Shown here piece by piece: positions 14,854-23,208 of a stretch of DNA of 37,882 nt. A program made the position numbers and the translations under genes. A model generated the notes under the pieces. That model was not told where the DNA came from. It saw only the letters and a program-made list of their open reading frames with translations, and did no database searches. The stretch lies in assembly GCA_902806175.1 (NCBI GenBank), contig CADCVQ010000011.1:1-37882 (forward strand), read 5' to 3'. The stretch is from an uncultured Solirubrobacteraceae bacterium. Its GTDB lineage: Bacteria; Actinomycetota; Thermoleophilia; Solirubrobacterales; Solirubrobacteraceae. Position 1 is the stretch's first letter, and each line of letters begins with the position of its first letter.

Positions 14854-16208
14854 ACGACTGGAAGGGGCGGCGGCTGCACTTCGTCGGCATCGGCGGGGCC
14901 GGGATGAGCGGCCTGGCGCTGATCGCCGGGGAGCTCGGTGCCACCGTCACGGGCTCGGACGCCGTCGACACGCCGTACCTCGTGCATGTCCGCGCGCGCG
15001 CGATCGCGCCGGTGATCGGCTACGACGCAGCGAACGTGCCCGTCGGCGACGACGTCGAGATCATCGTGTCGACGGCGACGGCGTTCGAGAACCCGGAGCG
15101 CGCGGCCGGGCGCGAGCGCGGCTTGAGCGAGATCCACCGCGGCGCGCTGCTCGGCGAGCTGAGCCGCCTGCGGCGGACGATCGCTGTCGCCGGGACGCAT
15201 GGCAAGACGACGACCGCGTCGATGGCGGCGCACGCGCTGCTGTCGCTCGGCTGGGAGCCGACGTTCGTCATCGGCGGCGAGCTGCGCCCGCCCGGAGATT
15301 CGGGCTCGGGCGGCCCCGGCACGAACGCCGCCTACGGGGCGGGCGAGTGGCTCGTGGTCGAGGCCGACGAGTCCGACCGCTCGTTTCTGCAGCTCTCGCC
15401 GGAGATCGGCGTCATCACGAACATCGAGCTCGACCACCACACGACCTACGCGTCGCACGTCGAGCTCGAGCACGCGTTCGGCGAGTTTCTGCGCAGCGCG
15501 CTGCGCCGCGTCGTCGCTGACGAGCCCGCGGCCGAGTCCTTCCTGGACCGCGTCGGCATCGCCGAGGCCGCCTTCTCCGGCGCGTCGCAGATCGAGCTGA
15601 GCGCCGGCGGATCGCGCTTCGTCTGGGCCGGGCAGCTCGTGAGCCTTGTCGTGCCCGGCGCGCACAACGTCGCCAATGCCGCGGCCGCGCTGACGGCGTG
15701 CACGATCGCGGGTGCGCCGCGGACGCAGCTCGCCGGCGCGCTGGCCGACTTCCGCGGCGCCGGCCGGCGCTTCGAGCGGCTCGGCACGACGGCGTCCGGC
15801 GCGCTCGTCGTCGACGACTACGCCCACCACCCGACCGAGCTGCGCGCGACGATCGCCGCCGCCCGCACGCTCGGGCACCGGCGCGTCGTCGCGGTCTTCC
15901 AGCCGCACCTCTTCTCGCGCACGCAGCTGCTCGCGCGCGAGTTCGGCGCCGCGCTCGCGCAGGCCGACGCCGCCGTCGTGCTCGACGTCTACCCGTCGCG
16001 CGAGCGCGCCGCCGACTATCCGGGCGTGACGGGGCTGCTGATCGCCGAGCACGCCGCCGACGCCGCGCGCGGGCGCCCCGTCGCGTGGGCCGTCGACTTC
16101 GACGCCGCCGAGCGGCTGCTGCGCGCCACGCTGCGCGACGGCGACCTGTGCCTCGTGCTCGGCGCGGGCGACGTCGACGCGCTCGGGCGCCGGCTCGTGG
16201 CGGGCTAG
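14850..16208 (+). CDS. murC: UDP-N-acetylmuramate--L-alanine ligase MurC
   Basis: A 452-residue Mur ligase that adds L-Ala to UDP-MurNAc with ATP in the cytoplasm. The N-terminal UDP-binding domain starts FVGIGGAGMSGLA. The ATP loop is VAGTHGKTTTASM near residue 115. The central domain has VEADESDRSFLQL and TNIELDHHTTY, and the C-terminal domain DDYAHHPTELRATI. Length is that of typical MurC. ATG 14850 overlaps the murG stop, forming an ftsW-murG-murC unit that ends here, facing murB on the opposite strand. Confidence 0.95.
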   Translation: MNDWKGRRLHFVGIGGAGMSGLALIAGELGATVTGSDAVDTPYLVHVRARAIAPVIGYDAANVPVGDDVEIIVSTATAFENPERAAGRERGLSEIHRGALLGELSRLRRTIAVAGTHGKTTTASMAAHALLSLGWEPTFVIGGELRPPGDSGSGGPGTNAAYGAGEWLVVEADESDRSFLQLSPEIGVITNIELDHHTTYASHVELEHAFGEFLRSALRRVVADEPAAESFLDRVGIAEAAFSGASQIELSAGGSRFVWAGQLVSLVVPGAHNVANAAAALTACTIAGAPRTQLAGALADFRGAGRRFERLGTTASGALVVDDYAHHPTELRATIAAARTLGHRRVVAVFQPHLFSRTQLLAREFGAALAQADAAVVLDVYPSRERAADYPGVTGLLIAEHAADAARGRPVAWAVDFDAAERLLRATLRDGDLCLVLGAGDVDALGRRLVAG

Positions 16209-16259
16209 CCGGAGGTCGGTGCCGGCACGGCGCGCCCGGGGCGGCCCGCGGCGCCGAGC

Positions 16260-17321
16260 TCACCAGTCGTGCCCGACGAACACCGGCTCGGGCACGAGCT
16301 GCACGCCGAAGACCTCGTGCACGCCGGCGGCGATCTTGCGCGCGAGCGCGACGAGCTCCTGCGTCGTCCCCGCGCCGCGGTTCGTGAGCGCCAGGGTGTG
16401 CTTGGAGGAGATCGCGATCCCGTCTGGGTTGCCGTGCCCGCGGGTGAAGCCCGCGCGCTCGATCAGCCACGCCGCCGACGTCTTCACCAGGCGCTCGGCG
16501 ACCGGCCACGCGGGCGGGCGGACATCGGCGCCGAGGTGCTGCGCCGCACGCTGCGCGAAGGCATCGAAGTCGCGCGTGCGCAGGATCGGGTTCGTGAAGA
16601 AGGACCCCGCGCTGACCGTGTCGGGGTCGTCGCCGTCGAGCACCATCCCCTTGGCGCGCCGCAGCGCCAGGACGCCGTCGCGGACCGCGCGCAGCGGCGC
16701 GCGGGCGCCCTCCGCGATGCCCAGCCGGCGCGCAAGCTCGGCGTAGCGGACGGGCTCTGACTCGGGCGTGCGCTCGAGCGCGAAGCGCACCCGCAGCACG
16801 AGCCAGCGGCCGGGGTCGCGCTTGAAGACGCTCGAGCGGTAGTCAAAGAGGCAGGCCTCGTTGTCGAGGTCGTGGATGTCGCCCGTCAGCCGGTCCAGCG
16901 CCCGGACGCCGACGAGGACATCGGCGACCTCCTGGCCGTAGGCGCCGACGTTCTGGATCGGCGTCGCGCCGACGCTGCCCGGGATCCCCGACAGCGCCTC
17001 GATGCCCGACAGCCCCTGCTCGACGCAGGCGGCGACGAGCGCGTCCCAGTTCTCGCCGGCCGCGACATCGAGCTGCAGCCGGCCGTCGCTCATCTGAAAG
17101 GAGTGCACGCCGCGCGTCAGGACGCGCACGACCGTGCCGGCAAATCCGGCGTCGGCGACGACGACGTTGCTGCCGCCCGCGAGCAGGAGCAGCGGGTCCT
17201 GCGCGGCGTCCGCGAGGCGGACGGCCTCCAGCAGCGTGTCGTCGTCCGCGGCGTCGACGATCCGCTCGGCGGGACCGCCGAGGCGCAGCGTCGTCAGCTC
17301 GGAGAGTGGTGTGGTCGCCAT
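16260..17321 (-). CDS. murB: UDP-N-acetylenolpyruvoylglucosamine reductase MurB
   Basis: A 353-residue FAD flavoenzyme that reduces enolpyruvyl-UDP-GlcNAc to UDP-MurNAc with NADPH, the step before MurC. FAD-binding sequence includes LLLAGGSNVVVADAGF and SGIPGSVGATPIQNVGAYGQEV; substrate-binding FDYRSSVFK; catalytic Ser in VSAGSFFTNPIL; and the C-terminal EPVFVG Glu. The DYRSSVF/long C-terminus arrangement resembles E. coli-type (type I) MurB. It lies between murC and ftsQ but on the opposite strand, so it is uncoupled from the rest of the cluster. A TAGGGT hexamer 9 nt before the ATG suggests its own promoter, divergent from ftsQ. Confidence 0.94.
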   Translation of the reverse strand: MATTPLSELTTLRLGGPAERIVDAADDDTLLEAVRLADAAQDPLLLLAGGSNVVVADAGFAGTVVRVLTRGVHSFQMSDGRLQLDVAAGENWDALVAACVEQGLSGIEALSGIPGSVGATPIQNVGAYGQEVADVLVGVRALDRLTGDIHDLDNEACLFDYRSSVFKRDPGRWLVLRVRFALERTPESEPVRYAELARRLGIAEGARAPLRAVRDGVLALRRAKGMVLDGDDPDTVSAGSFFTNPILRTRDFDAFAQRAAQHLGADVRPPAWPVAERLVKTSAAWLIERAGFTRGHGNPDGIAISSKHTLALTNRGAGTTQELVALARKIAAGVHEVFGVQLVPEPVFVGHDW

Positions 17322-17330
17322 CGGCAGGCC

Positions 17331-17336
17331 ACCCTA
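17331..17336 (-). promoter_or_regulatory. -10 element of murB
   Basis: TAGGGT on the minus strand, 9 nt before the murB ATG, consistent with a very short or absent leader. Confidence 0.45.
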
Positions 17337-17402
17337 CGGGGCCGACCACTCGTGGGCCGTCCTGGACGGCCCACCGAAGTTGGTGGGGAAGGGTCCGGCG
17401 CC

Positions 17403-18164
17403 GTGGCGGCGAACTCCTCAGCGATGGCCCCGTTCGCCCGCCGCCGCACGCGCGTGGTCCTCGGCATCACCGTGCTGCTCGTGGTGCTCGCCCCGCTCGC
17501 GCTGTGGCTTCGCAGCAGCTCCCTCGTGCGCGTCGAGACCGTCACCGTCAAGGGCATCGAAGGTCCGCAGGCCGAGCAGATCCGGCGCGCGCTCGTCGCC
17601 GAGGGGATGGACATGACGACGTTCAACGTGCGCGAGAACGCGCTGCTCGGTGCGGTCTCGCAGTACCCGGTCGTGCGCAGCCTGCGCACCGAGACCGACT
17701 TCCCGCACGGACTGCGGATCGTGATAAACGCCTACGAGCCCGTGGCGGCGCTGCGCACGTCGGGCGGCAACGCGACGGCGGTCGCCGGCGACGGCACGCT
17801 GCTGCGCGGAGCCACCACGCGCGACCTGCCGATCGTCGGAGTGCGCTCGACGCCCGGTGGGAGCCGCCTCGCGCGCGGGGAGACGCTCGGTGCGGTCCGT
17901 CTGCTCGGCGCGGCACCGCGCGCGCTGCGCGCGCGGATCGACCGCGTGTACCGCGGCCCGCGTGGGCTGGCGGCCACGGTGGCCGGCGGGCCGAAGCTCT
18001 ACTTCGGCGGCGCGGCGCAGCTCAAAGCGAAGTGGGGAGCGGCCGCTGCGGTGCTCGCGCACCGGACGTCGCGCGGCGCCTCGTACGTCGACCTGCGCGT
18101 TCCCGAGCGGCCGGTGGCCGGTGGTCTACAGCCCCGACCGGCATACACTGAACCTCAGCTTTAG
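17403..18164 (+). CDS. ftsQ: cell division protein FtsQ/DivIB
   Basis: A 253-residue bitopic division protein that links FtsL/FtsB to the septal synthase. A short cytoplasmic Arg-rich N-terminus is followed by a membrane span (about residues 15-36, VVLGITVLLVVLAPLALWL). A POTRA domain begins with the strand VRVETVTVKGIEG and includes YPVVRSLRTETDFPHGLRIVI; the beta domain follows. GTG 17403 is chosen because GGGGAAGGG lies about 11 nt upstream; ATG 17424 is the alternative. It precedes ftsZ, as in most dcw clusters, and diverges from murB. Confidence 0.88.
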   Translation: MAANSSAMAPFARRRTRVVLGITVLLVVLAPLALWLRSSSLVRVETVTVKGIEGPQAEQIRRALVAEGMDMTTFNVRENALLGAVSQYPVVRSLRTETDFPHGLRIVINAYEPVAALRTSGGNATAVAGDGTLLRGATTRDLPIVGVRSTPGGSRLARGETLGAVRLLGAAPRALRARIDRVYRGPRGLAATVAGGPKLYFGGAAQLKAKWGAAAAVLAHRTSRGASYVDLRVPERPVAGGLQPRPAYTEPQL

Positions 18165-18248
18165 GTTGATGGCAGCGAGGAGTCGATTCTCCTGCTCAGG
18201 TCGAGACTCCTGCGTTCTGCAATCATTCTTGCGCGGGTAGACTTCACG

Positions 18249-18278
18249 TTGACATCCGTTCTCGCCCGTGCTTACTGT
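18249..18278 (+). promoter_or_regulatory. ftsZ promoter
   Basis: TTGACA (18249-18254), an 18-bp spacer, then TACTGT (18273-18278). The best sigma-70-like promoter of the window, in the 181-bp ftsQ-ftsZ gap, gives a leader of about 60 nt. Upstream an imperfect region holds inverted AGGAGTC (18178-18184) and GACTCCT (18205-18211). Confidence 0.65.
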
Positions 18279-18345
18279 GGTTTGCGCAGGATCGGGCCGG
18301 AGAGCAAAATCTCTCAACGCTAACTCAAGGGTCGGACGCGTCCAC

Positions 18346-19434
18346 ATGGAATCCAGCAGCAGCTATCTCGCGGTCATCAAGGTCGTCGGCGTCGGCGGCG
18401 GCGGCACGAACGCCGTCAACCGCATGGTCGACGCCGGGCTGCGCGGCGTGGAGTTCATCTCGGCCAACACCGACGCCCAGGCCCTGCAGATGACGGACGC
18501 CGACATCAAGCTCAACATCGGCCACCAACTGACCAAGGGCCTGGGCGCCGGCGCCAGCCCCGAGGTCGGCTTCGGCGCTGCGGGCGAGTCGCGCGACGAC
18601 ATCAAGGAGGCGCTCAAGGGTGCCGACATGGTCTTCGTCACCGCGGGCGAGGGTGGCGGCACGGGCACCGGTGCAGCACCGGTCATCGCCGAGATCGCCA
18701 AGAACGAGATCGGCGCGCTGACGGTCGGCGTCGTCACGAAGCCGTTTGAGTTCGAGGGCAGCCAGCGGACCCGTCAGGCCGAGGAGGGCATCGATCGCCT
18801 GCGCGAGGTCGTCGACACGCTGATCGTGATCCCCAACGAGAAGCTGCTGTCGGTCGTCGAGCGCCGCACGACGATGCTCGACGCCTTCCGCGAGGCCGAC
18901 AACGTCCTGCGCCAGGGCGTCCAGGGCATCACCGACCTCATCACGATCCCGGGCCTGATCAACCTCGACTTCGCCGACGTGCGCACGATCATGCAGGACG
19001 CCGGCTCGGCGCTCATGGGCATCGGCACCTCCAACGGCGAGAACCGCGCCGCCGAGGCCGCGCGCATCGCGATCTCCAGCCCGCTCATCGAAGAGGACGT
19101 CGAGGGCGCGACCGGGATCCTGCTGAACATGACCGGCGGCAAGGACCTCGGCCTGTTCGAGGTCAACGAGGCCGCCGAGATCGTGCGCGAGGCGGCGGCG
19201 CCGAACGCGAACATCATCTTCGGCGCGGTGATCGACGAGGCACAGGGCGACGAGGTCCGCGTGACGGTCATCGCGACCGGCTTCGACCACGGGCGCGCCC
19301 GCCCGCGCACCGCGCGCGAGGAGACACGCCAGAGCGCCCGGCGCATGGATCGCAACCCGCGTATCGACGATCGCCAGCGCTCCTCGCTGGAGATCCCCGA
19401 CGACGACATCGAGATCCCGCCGTTCCTGAGGTAG
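18346..19434 (+). CDS. ftsZ: cell division GTPase FtsZ
   Basis: A 362-residue tubulin homologue that polymerises into the Z ring. The GTP-binding domain has [15 protein letters not shown] near the start and the tubulin signature [16 protein letters not shown]; the synergy loop contains [16 protein letters not shown] short linker rich in Arg leads to the conserved C-terminal peptide [11 protein letters not shown] that binds FtsA/SepF-type partners. ATG 18346 is chosen because the fold begins about ten residues later and because the promoter is just upstream; the AAGG upstream is a weak ribosome binding site. It is the last gene of the cluster; paired hairpin repeats follow. Confidence 0.97.
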   Translation: MESSSSYLAVIKVVGVGGGGTNAVNRMVDAGLRGVEFISANTDAQALQMTDADIKLNIGHQLTKGLGAGASPEVGFGAAGESRDDIKEALKGADMVFVTAGEGGGTGTGAAPVIAEIAKNEIGALTVGVVTKPFEFEGSQRTRQAEEGIDRLREVVDTLIVIPNEKLLSVVERRTTMLDAFREADNVLRQGVQGITDLITIPGLINLDFADVRTIMQDAGSALMGIGTSNGENRAAEAARIAISSPLIEEDVEGATGILLNMTGGKDLGLFEVNEAAEIVREAAAPNANIIFGAVIDEAQGDEVRVTVIATGFDHGRARPRTAREETRQSARRMDRNPRIDDRQRSSLEIPDDDIEIPPFLR

Positions 19435-19543
19435 GTGGCAGGCGCGCGCATCGAGCGTGGGCGGTTGGTGTGAGCCTTGGCGCGGTCGCCGTTGGCGGCC
19501 GGTAGCTGGTTGTGGACGTGATCACCCGCGAGGCGGCGATGGC

Positions 19544-19590
19544 GGTCGTGGCGCGGTTGCTGCGGATGGGGCAGCATCGGCGCCACGATC
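19544..19590. repeat. two-tier hairpin repeat, copy B1
   Basis: Related to copies A1/A2 at 2284. The outer stem GGTCGTGGCGC (19544-19554) pairs with GCGCCACGATC (19580-19590, one wobble); the inner stem pairs GCTGC with GCAGC. It is followed by GCGCGTGC. The copy lies between the convergent ftsZ and DUF5996 genes. Confidence 0.85.
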
Positions 19591-19605
19591 GCGCGTGCCT
19601 TGGGT

Positions 19606-19652
19606 GGTCGTGGCGCGGTTGCTGCGGTTGGCGCAGCATCGGCGCCACGATC
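19606..19652. repeat. two-tier hairpin repeat, copy B2
   Basis: Tandem copy 62 bp after B1 and also followed by GCGCGTGC. The outer stem is the same, while the inner stem is now a perfect six pairs (GCTGCG with CGCAGC). The rest of the 19435-19683 gap shows no convincing gene. Confidence 0.85.
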
Positions 19653-19683
19653 GCGCGTGCGTGCGCTCAGCCGGAAGGCGCGC

Positions 19684-20604
19684 TCAGTCGACCGGCGGCG
19701 GAACTCCCTCTGCACTTGCCGCCAGCGCCTGGTCCCAGGCGCACGCCAGGCAGGCGTGCTGGAAGGCCGAGCGAGCGAACTGCACCGCCGCCGCGTGCGG
19801 GTCGTCGGCGGCGATCACGTCGTCCCAGTCCAGGATGTACTCGCCGAGGTCGCCGTCCCAGCGTGCGGCGTCCGGCGCCAGCGTCGCACCCGCAAAGCCC
19901 TCCGGGGCCGGGTGCGCATACGCGTAGAACGCGGCCTTCGGGTAGTCCGGGCCGCCCGGCCACCAGCCGATCGCGACCTCCTGGGCGTCCATCGCGTTGC
20001 GCACGATGAAGTCGTCGGACGGCGGCTTGGCGGACAGCCCCGAGAAGAGGTTGACGGCGAGGTCGAAGGAGCCCCACCACGCGTTGACCGGCGTCGAGCG
20101 CCCGCGGTAGGGCGCGCGGAAGGCGCTCAGCGCGAGCGCCACGCGCGTCGCGGCGGCGAAGTAGGTCCGCACCTGGTCGCGGTCGTAGGACGCGTGCTCG
20201 GTGTCCTCGTCCAGCGCGGTCTTCCACGGCGTCTCCTGCGGCGTGAGGTTGATCTCGGCCGGCCCGCCGAGCGAGCGCACTGCCGCGAGCATCTCCCGCG
20301 TGACCTCGCCCACCGGCCGATCGGGCGCGAGCGCGACGCGCTGCACGCGCCCGTCGCTGTGCTCCGCGAGCCCCTCGTGCGTGCGCAGGTCAAGGGCGAC
20401 GACGAGCACGCCCGAACCATCGGGCGCTGGCAGCGGCTGTGTCTCCCAGCCGCGCGCCGTGAGCCGCAGCGCCGCGTGCTGCAGTTGGGGCTCGGGCGGC
20501 GCGAGCGTCGCGGCGAGCTTGCCGAGCACCTGCGTGTGCGCGTGCAGCGTCTCGCAGGTCTCGCTCCAGGCGTCGTAGGGAAGGGCGGGCCAGGTTGCGG
20601 GCAT
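19684..20604 (-). CDS. DUF5996 family protein
   Basis: A 306-residue protein of the uncharacterised DUF5996 family: the opening LPYDAWSETCETLHAHTQVLGKL is the typical W...TLH.hTQ..GK pattern. Later come HASYDRDQVRTYF, AFRAPYRG, WWGSFDLAVNLFSG, GWWPGGPDYPKAAFYAYA and GEYILDWDDV. Conserved Trp, His and Asp residues suggest an enzyme or ligand-binding fold, but no function is known. No signal peptide or membrane segment. Start at 20604 fits the family N-terminus and lies 7 nt after TAGCGT; the longer ORF would overlap the divergent gene. Confidence 0.85.
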   Translation of the reverse strand: MPATWPALPYDAWSETCETLHAHTQVLGKLAATLAPPEPQLQHAALRLTARGWETQPLPAPDGSGVLVVALDLRTHEGLAEHSDGRVQRVALAPDRPVGEVTREMLAAVRSLGGPAEINLTPQETPWKTALDEDTEHASYDRDQVRTYFAAATRVALALSAFRAPYRGRSTPVNAWWGSFDLAVNLFSGLSAKPPSDDFIVRNAMDAQEVAIGWWPGGPDYPKAAFYAYAHPAPEGFAGATLAPDAARWDGDLGEYILDWDDVIAADDPHAAAVQFARSAFQHACLACAWDQALAASAEGVPPPVD

Positions 20605-20611
20605 GCGCCGG

Positions 20612-20617
20612 ACGCTA
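20612..20617 (-). promoter_or_regulatory. -10 element of the DUF5996 gene
   Basis: TAGCGT on the minus strand ends 7 nt before the ATG at 20604, consistent with leaderless transcription from the short divergent gap. Confidence 0.45.
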
Positions 20618-20638
20618 CTGGTCACGCACACTGCCCTA

Positions 20639-21142
20639 ATGGACACCCACATTGAGCAGCTCTGGCGCGACGGGGCGCCGCCGTTTGACGGGCTGACGCT
20701 CTGGACGCCCCTGCTGCCCACGGCGCGCCTGCGCGAGGCGCTGGAAGTCGTCGTCGCCGTGCTCGAGACCTACGTCGAGCAGCGCGCGCTGCAGACGGCC
20801 GAGGACTGGCACGAGCACGACGGCTACATCTCGATGGCCTACGAGGCGACGTGGGATCAGCTGCTCGGTGCGCTGAGCGACGACCAGACGCTACGGCGCT
20901 CGAGCCCCGAGGACGACCTCGTCCGCCGCGCGTGGCGCGACCAGAACGACATCTTCTACCTGCGGTGGTTTCACTACGAAGACGACGATTCCGGCGAGGA
21001 CGAGCCGCCGGCCGGCGGCGCCGCCGACCTCACGGCCCCGCGGGCGGTCGTCGACGCCACGCTGCGCCAGCTCGCCGAGATCGGGCTCGACGTCGAGGTC
21101 GGCCCGGCGCGCGACTTCTTCGCCGATCGCTGGGCCGGCTGA
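20639..21142 (+). CDS. conserved hypothetical acidic protein
   Basis: A 167-residue soluble protein rich in Asp, Glu, Trp and Leu, with a highly acidic insert (YEDDDSGEDE) in the second half. No family recognised and no signal peptide. The ATG at 20639 was chosen since an earlier in-frame ATG (20603) would overlap the start of the divergent DUF5996 gene. CACACT lies 6 nt upstream, a weak -10-like element. Divergent pairing with DUF5996 across 34 bp may mean shared regulation; the function is unknown. Confidence 0.65.
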   Translation: MDTHIEQLWRDGAPPFDGLTLWTPLLPTARLREALEVVVAVLETYVEQRALQTAEDWHEHDGYISMAYEATWDQLLGALSDDQTLRRSSPEDDLVRRAWRDQNDIFYLRWFHYEDDDSGEDEPPAGGAADLTAPRAVVDATLRQLAEIGLDVEVGPARDFFADRWAG

Positions 21143-21157
21143 TGCGCCGGCCGCTTG

Positions 21158-21661
21158 TTACTTCACGAAGCGGATCGTGAGCGGGTAGCGGTAGGCGGCG
21201 CCCTGCCCGGCCTTGACCGCCGCGATCACGGTGAGGACGAGCCACGCGACGAACAGCGGGATCAACAGCAGCCACACGAGGAACCCGACCACCACGATCA
21301 GCAGCACCAGCCCGGCGACTACGAGAACGACCGCGTAGAGCAGGATCGAGAGGTTGAAGTTCAGCGCCTCGGCGGCATGCGCGCGCACGAACGGGTCGTC
21401 CTTCTTGATGAGCCAGATCACGAGCGGGCCGATGAACGGAAGGCCGACGAAGAGGGCCAGCAGCGCCGAGAGGTGCGCGCCGAGCGCGAAGTTGCGCGAG
21501 TCGTCGCGCGCGTTCTGCGGGCCGGCGGGCGGGATCGCCGAGGACAGGGCGTCCGTCCAGCGCGTGCCGTCCCAGTAGCGGTGGCTGCCCGAGCCGCCCG
21601 GGTCGGGGTACCAGCCGGCGGCGGCGGGCGGCGGGGCGTCGGGCCTGCCGAAAGGGTCCAT
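21158..21661 (-). CDS. DUF2510 and DUF4870 domain membrane protein
   Basis: A 167-residue membrane protein. The N-terminal DUF2510 motif AGWYPDPGGSGSHRYWDGT (residues about 14-36) is an actinobacterial cytoplasmic module found on many membrane proteins. The rest is a DUF4870 (Tic20-like) domain with AHLSALLALFVGLPFIGPLV, the conserved charged DDPFVRAHAAEALNFNLS segment, and further membrane spans. Localisation is the inner membrane; function unknown. TAGAGT lies exactly 6 nt before the ATG, so the mRNA is probably leaderless. Confidence 0.88.
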   Translation of the reverse strand: MDPFGRPDAPPPAAAGWYPDPGGSGSHRYWDGTRWTDALSSAIPPAGPQNARDDSRNFALGAHLSALLALFVGLPFIGPLVIWLIKKDDPFVRAHAAEALNFNLSILLYAVVLVVAGLVLLIVVVGFLVWLLLIPLFVAWLVLTVIAAVKAGQGAAYRYPLTIRFVK

Positions 21662-21667
21662 CGCCTC

Positions 21668-21673
21668 ACTCTA
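21668..21673 (-). promoter_or_regulatory. -10 element of the DUF2510/DUF4870 gene
   Basis: TAGAGT on the minus strand with 6 nt to the ATG at 21661. Confidence 0.5.
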
Positions 21674-21739
21674 CGGGGGCCGATGAAACCGCGCGCGATG
21701 TTGAGCGTTCACGTGCCTGGGGAGCGCCGAGCGCTCCGC

Positions 21740-21745
21740 TAGCCT
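21740..21745 (+). promoter_or_regulatory. -10 element of the gcv operon
   Basis: TAGCCT followed by 7 nt and the GTG of gcvT. No glycine riboswitch is visible, and this spacing would leave no leader to hold one. Confidence 0.5.
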
Positions 21746-21752
21746 CGTACGC

Positions 21753-22832
21753 GTGACCACGCCGACGCTCAAGCGCACGCCGCTCTTCGCGGCGCACGTC
21801 GCCGCAGACGCCAAGCTCGTGCCGTTCACCGGCTGGGAGATGCCCGTGCAGTACGCCACCGGCATCCGCAGAGAGCATGATGCAGTGCGCGATCGCGTCG
21901 GCGTCTTCGACGTGTCGCACATGGGCGAGATCGAGGTCTGCGGCCCCGATGCCGAGCCCTTCCTGCAGCACGTCTACTCAAACGACGTCGAGCGCCTGGC
22001 CGTCGGCGGGGCGCAGTACGCGCTGATCTGCAACGAGGACGGCGGCATGCTCGACGACGTCTTCACCTACCGGCTCGCGCCCGAGCGGTATCTGACCGTG
22101 ACGAACGCGGCGAACCACGACCGCGACGTCGCGTGGCTGCGCAGCCACGCCGGCGGGTTCGATGTCGAGATCGTCGATGCCGCCGACCGCTACGCGATGC
22201 TCGCGGTGCAGGGACCGCGGGCGCGCGAGCTCGTGCAGGCAATCGCCGACAAGCCGCTGCCCGAGCGCATGCAGGCCGACACGCGGATCATCCTCGGCCG
22301 CGAGGCGCTCGTCTGCGGCACCGGCTACACGGGCGAGGACGGCGTCGAGCTGCTGCTCGACCCCGACGACGCACCCGCGGTGTGGGACGAGCTGCTGCGC
22401 CGCGGCGCGACGCCGTGCGGTCTGGCCGCGCGCGACACGCTGCGCCTGGAGGTCAACTACCACCTCTACGGCAACGACCTGTCGGCCGACCGCAACCCGA
22501 TCGAGGCCGGCCTCGGCTGGGCGTGCGCCGAGCGGACGGGCTTCATCGGCTCGCGCGCGATCGCCGCCGCGCGCGCCGACGGCACCGCGCAGAAGCTCGT
22601 CGCCTTCAAGATCGACGGACCGGGCATTGCGCGCCAGGGCAATCTCGTCGTGGGCGGTGGCGAGGTCACGAGCGGCACGATGTCGCCGAGCCTGGGCGTC
22701 GCGATCGGCATGGCCTACCTGCCCAGCGAGCGCGCGGCCGTCGGCGAGACGTTCGAGATCGATGTGCGCGGCAAGCGGCGATCGGCCGTCGTCGCCTCGC
22801 GGCCCCTCTACTCCAAGGAGAGCGATGGCTGA
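21753..22832 (+). CDS. gcvT: glycine cleavage system T protein (aminomethyltransferase)
   Basis: A 359-residue tetrahydrofolate-dependent enzyme that takes the aminomethyl group from lipoylated H protein, releasing ammonia and making 5,10-methylene-THF. It opens [26 protein letters not shown] and continues with [40 protein letters not shown] and the folate-site Glu region. Length is normal. GTG 21753 is supported by the -10 hexamer 7 nt upstream. First gene of gcvT-gcvH-gcvPA-gcvPB; it overlaps gcvH by 8 bp. Confidence 0.95.
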   Translation: MTTPTLKRTPLFAAHVAADAKLVPFTGWEMPVQYATGIRREHDAVRDRVGVFDVSHMGEIEVCGPDAEPFLQHVYSNDVERLAVGGAQYALICNEDGGMLDDVFTYRLAPERYLTVTNAANHDRDVAWLRSHAGGFDVEIVDAADRYAMLAVQGPRARELVQAIADKPLPERMQADTRIILGREALVCGTGYTGEDGVELLLDPDDAPAVWDELLRRGATPCGLAARDTLRLEVNYHLYGNDLSADRNPIEAGLGWACAERTGFIGSRAIAAARADGTAQKLVAFKIDGPGIARQGNLVVGGGEVTSGTMSPSLGVAIGMAYLPSERAAVGETFEIDVRGKRRSAVVASRPLYSKESDG

Positions 22833-23208
22833 CGCCAGCTATCCGGACGACCTGCTGTACCACCCCGACCACGACTGGGCGCGAATCCAAGACGGCGTCG
22901 CGACGTTCGGGATCACCTGGTTTGCGCAGGACGCGCTCGGCGAGGTCGTCTTCTTCGATCCCCCCGAGGTCGGATCTTCGGTGACCGCCGGCGAGTCCTA
23001 CGCGGAGGTGGAGTCCGTCAAGGCGGTCTCCGATGTCATCGCGCCGCTGACCGGCGAGATCGTCGAGGTCAACACCACGTTGGCAGACGCGCCGGAGGCG
23101 ATCAACGACGATCCCTACGGCGCCGGCTGGATGGTGCGCGTGACCCTCTCAGATCCCGCCCAGGCCGACGGCCTGATGGACAGCGAGACCTACGTGGGGA
23201 CCCTCTAG
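22825..23208 (+). CDS. gcvH: glycine cleavage system H protein
   Basis: A 127-residue lipoyl carrier that shuttles the aminomethyl group between P, T and L proteins. The lipoylated lysine is Lys66 in the AEVESVKAVSDV motif; the HPDHDWARI opening and DDPYGAGWMVRV C-terminal region are typical. ATG 22825 has AAGGAG just upstream inside gcvT. Its stop shares one base with the gcvPA GTG. The L protein (dihydrolipoyl dehydrogenase) and lipoyl synthesis genes are not in the window. Confidence 0.95.
   Translation: MADASYPDDLLYHPDHDWARIQDGVATFGITWFAQDALGEVVFFDPPEVGSSVTAGESYAEVESVKAVSDVIAPLTGEIVEVNTTLADAPEAINDDPYGAGWMVRVTLSDPAQADGLMDSETYVGTL

Noticed and set aside
18165-18248. tRNA or small RNA in the ftsQ-ftsZ gap
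   Set aside because: Short inverted repeats and a T-loop-like GGTCGAGACTCC exist, but no cloverleaf or clear RNA fold.
19512-20009. Plus-strand ORF running through the locus B hairpins
   Set aside because: Its N-terminal repeated peptide is simply the translated hairpin repeat, and the rest is antisense to the DUF5996 gene.
21662-21752. Glycine riboswitch before gcvT
   Set aside because: No glycine aptamer pattern, and the -10 box is 7 nt from the start codon, leaving no leader.
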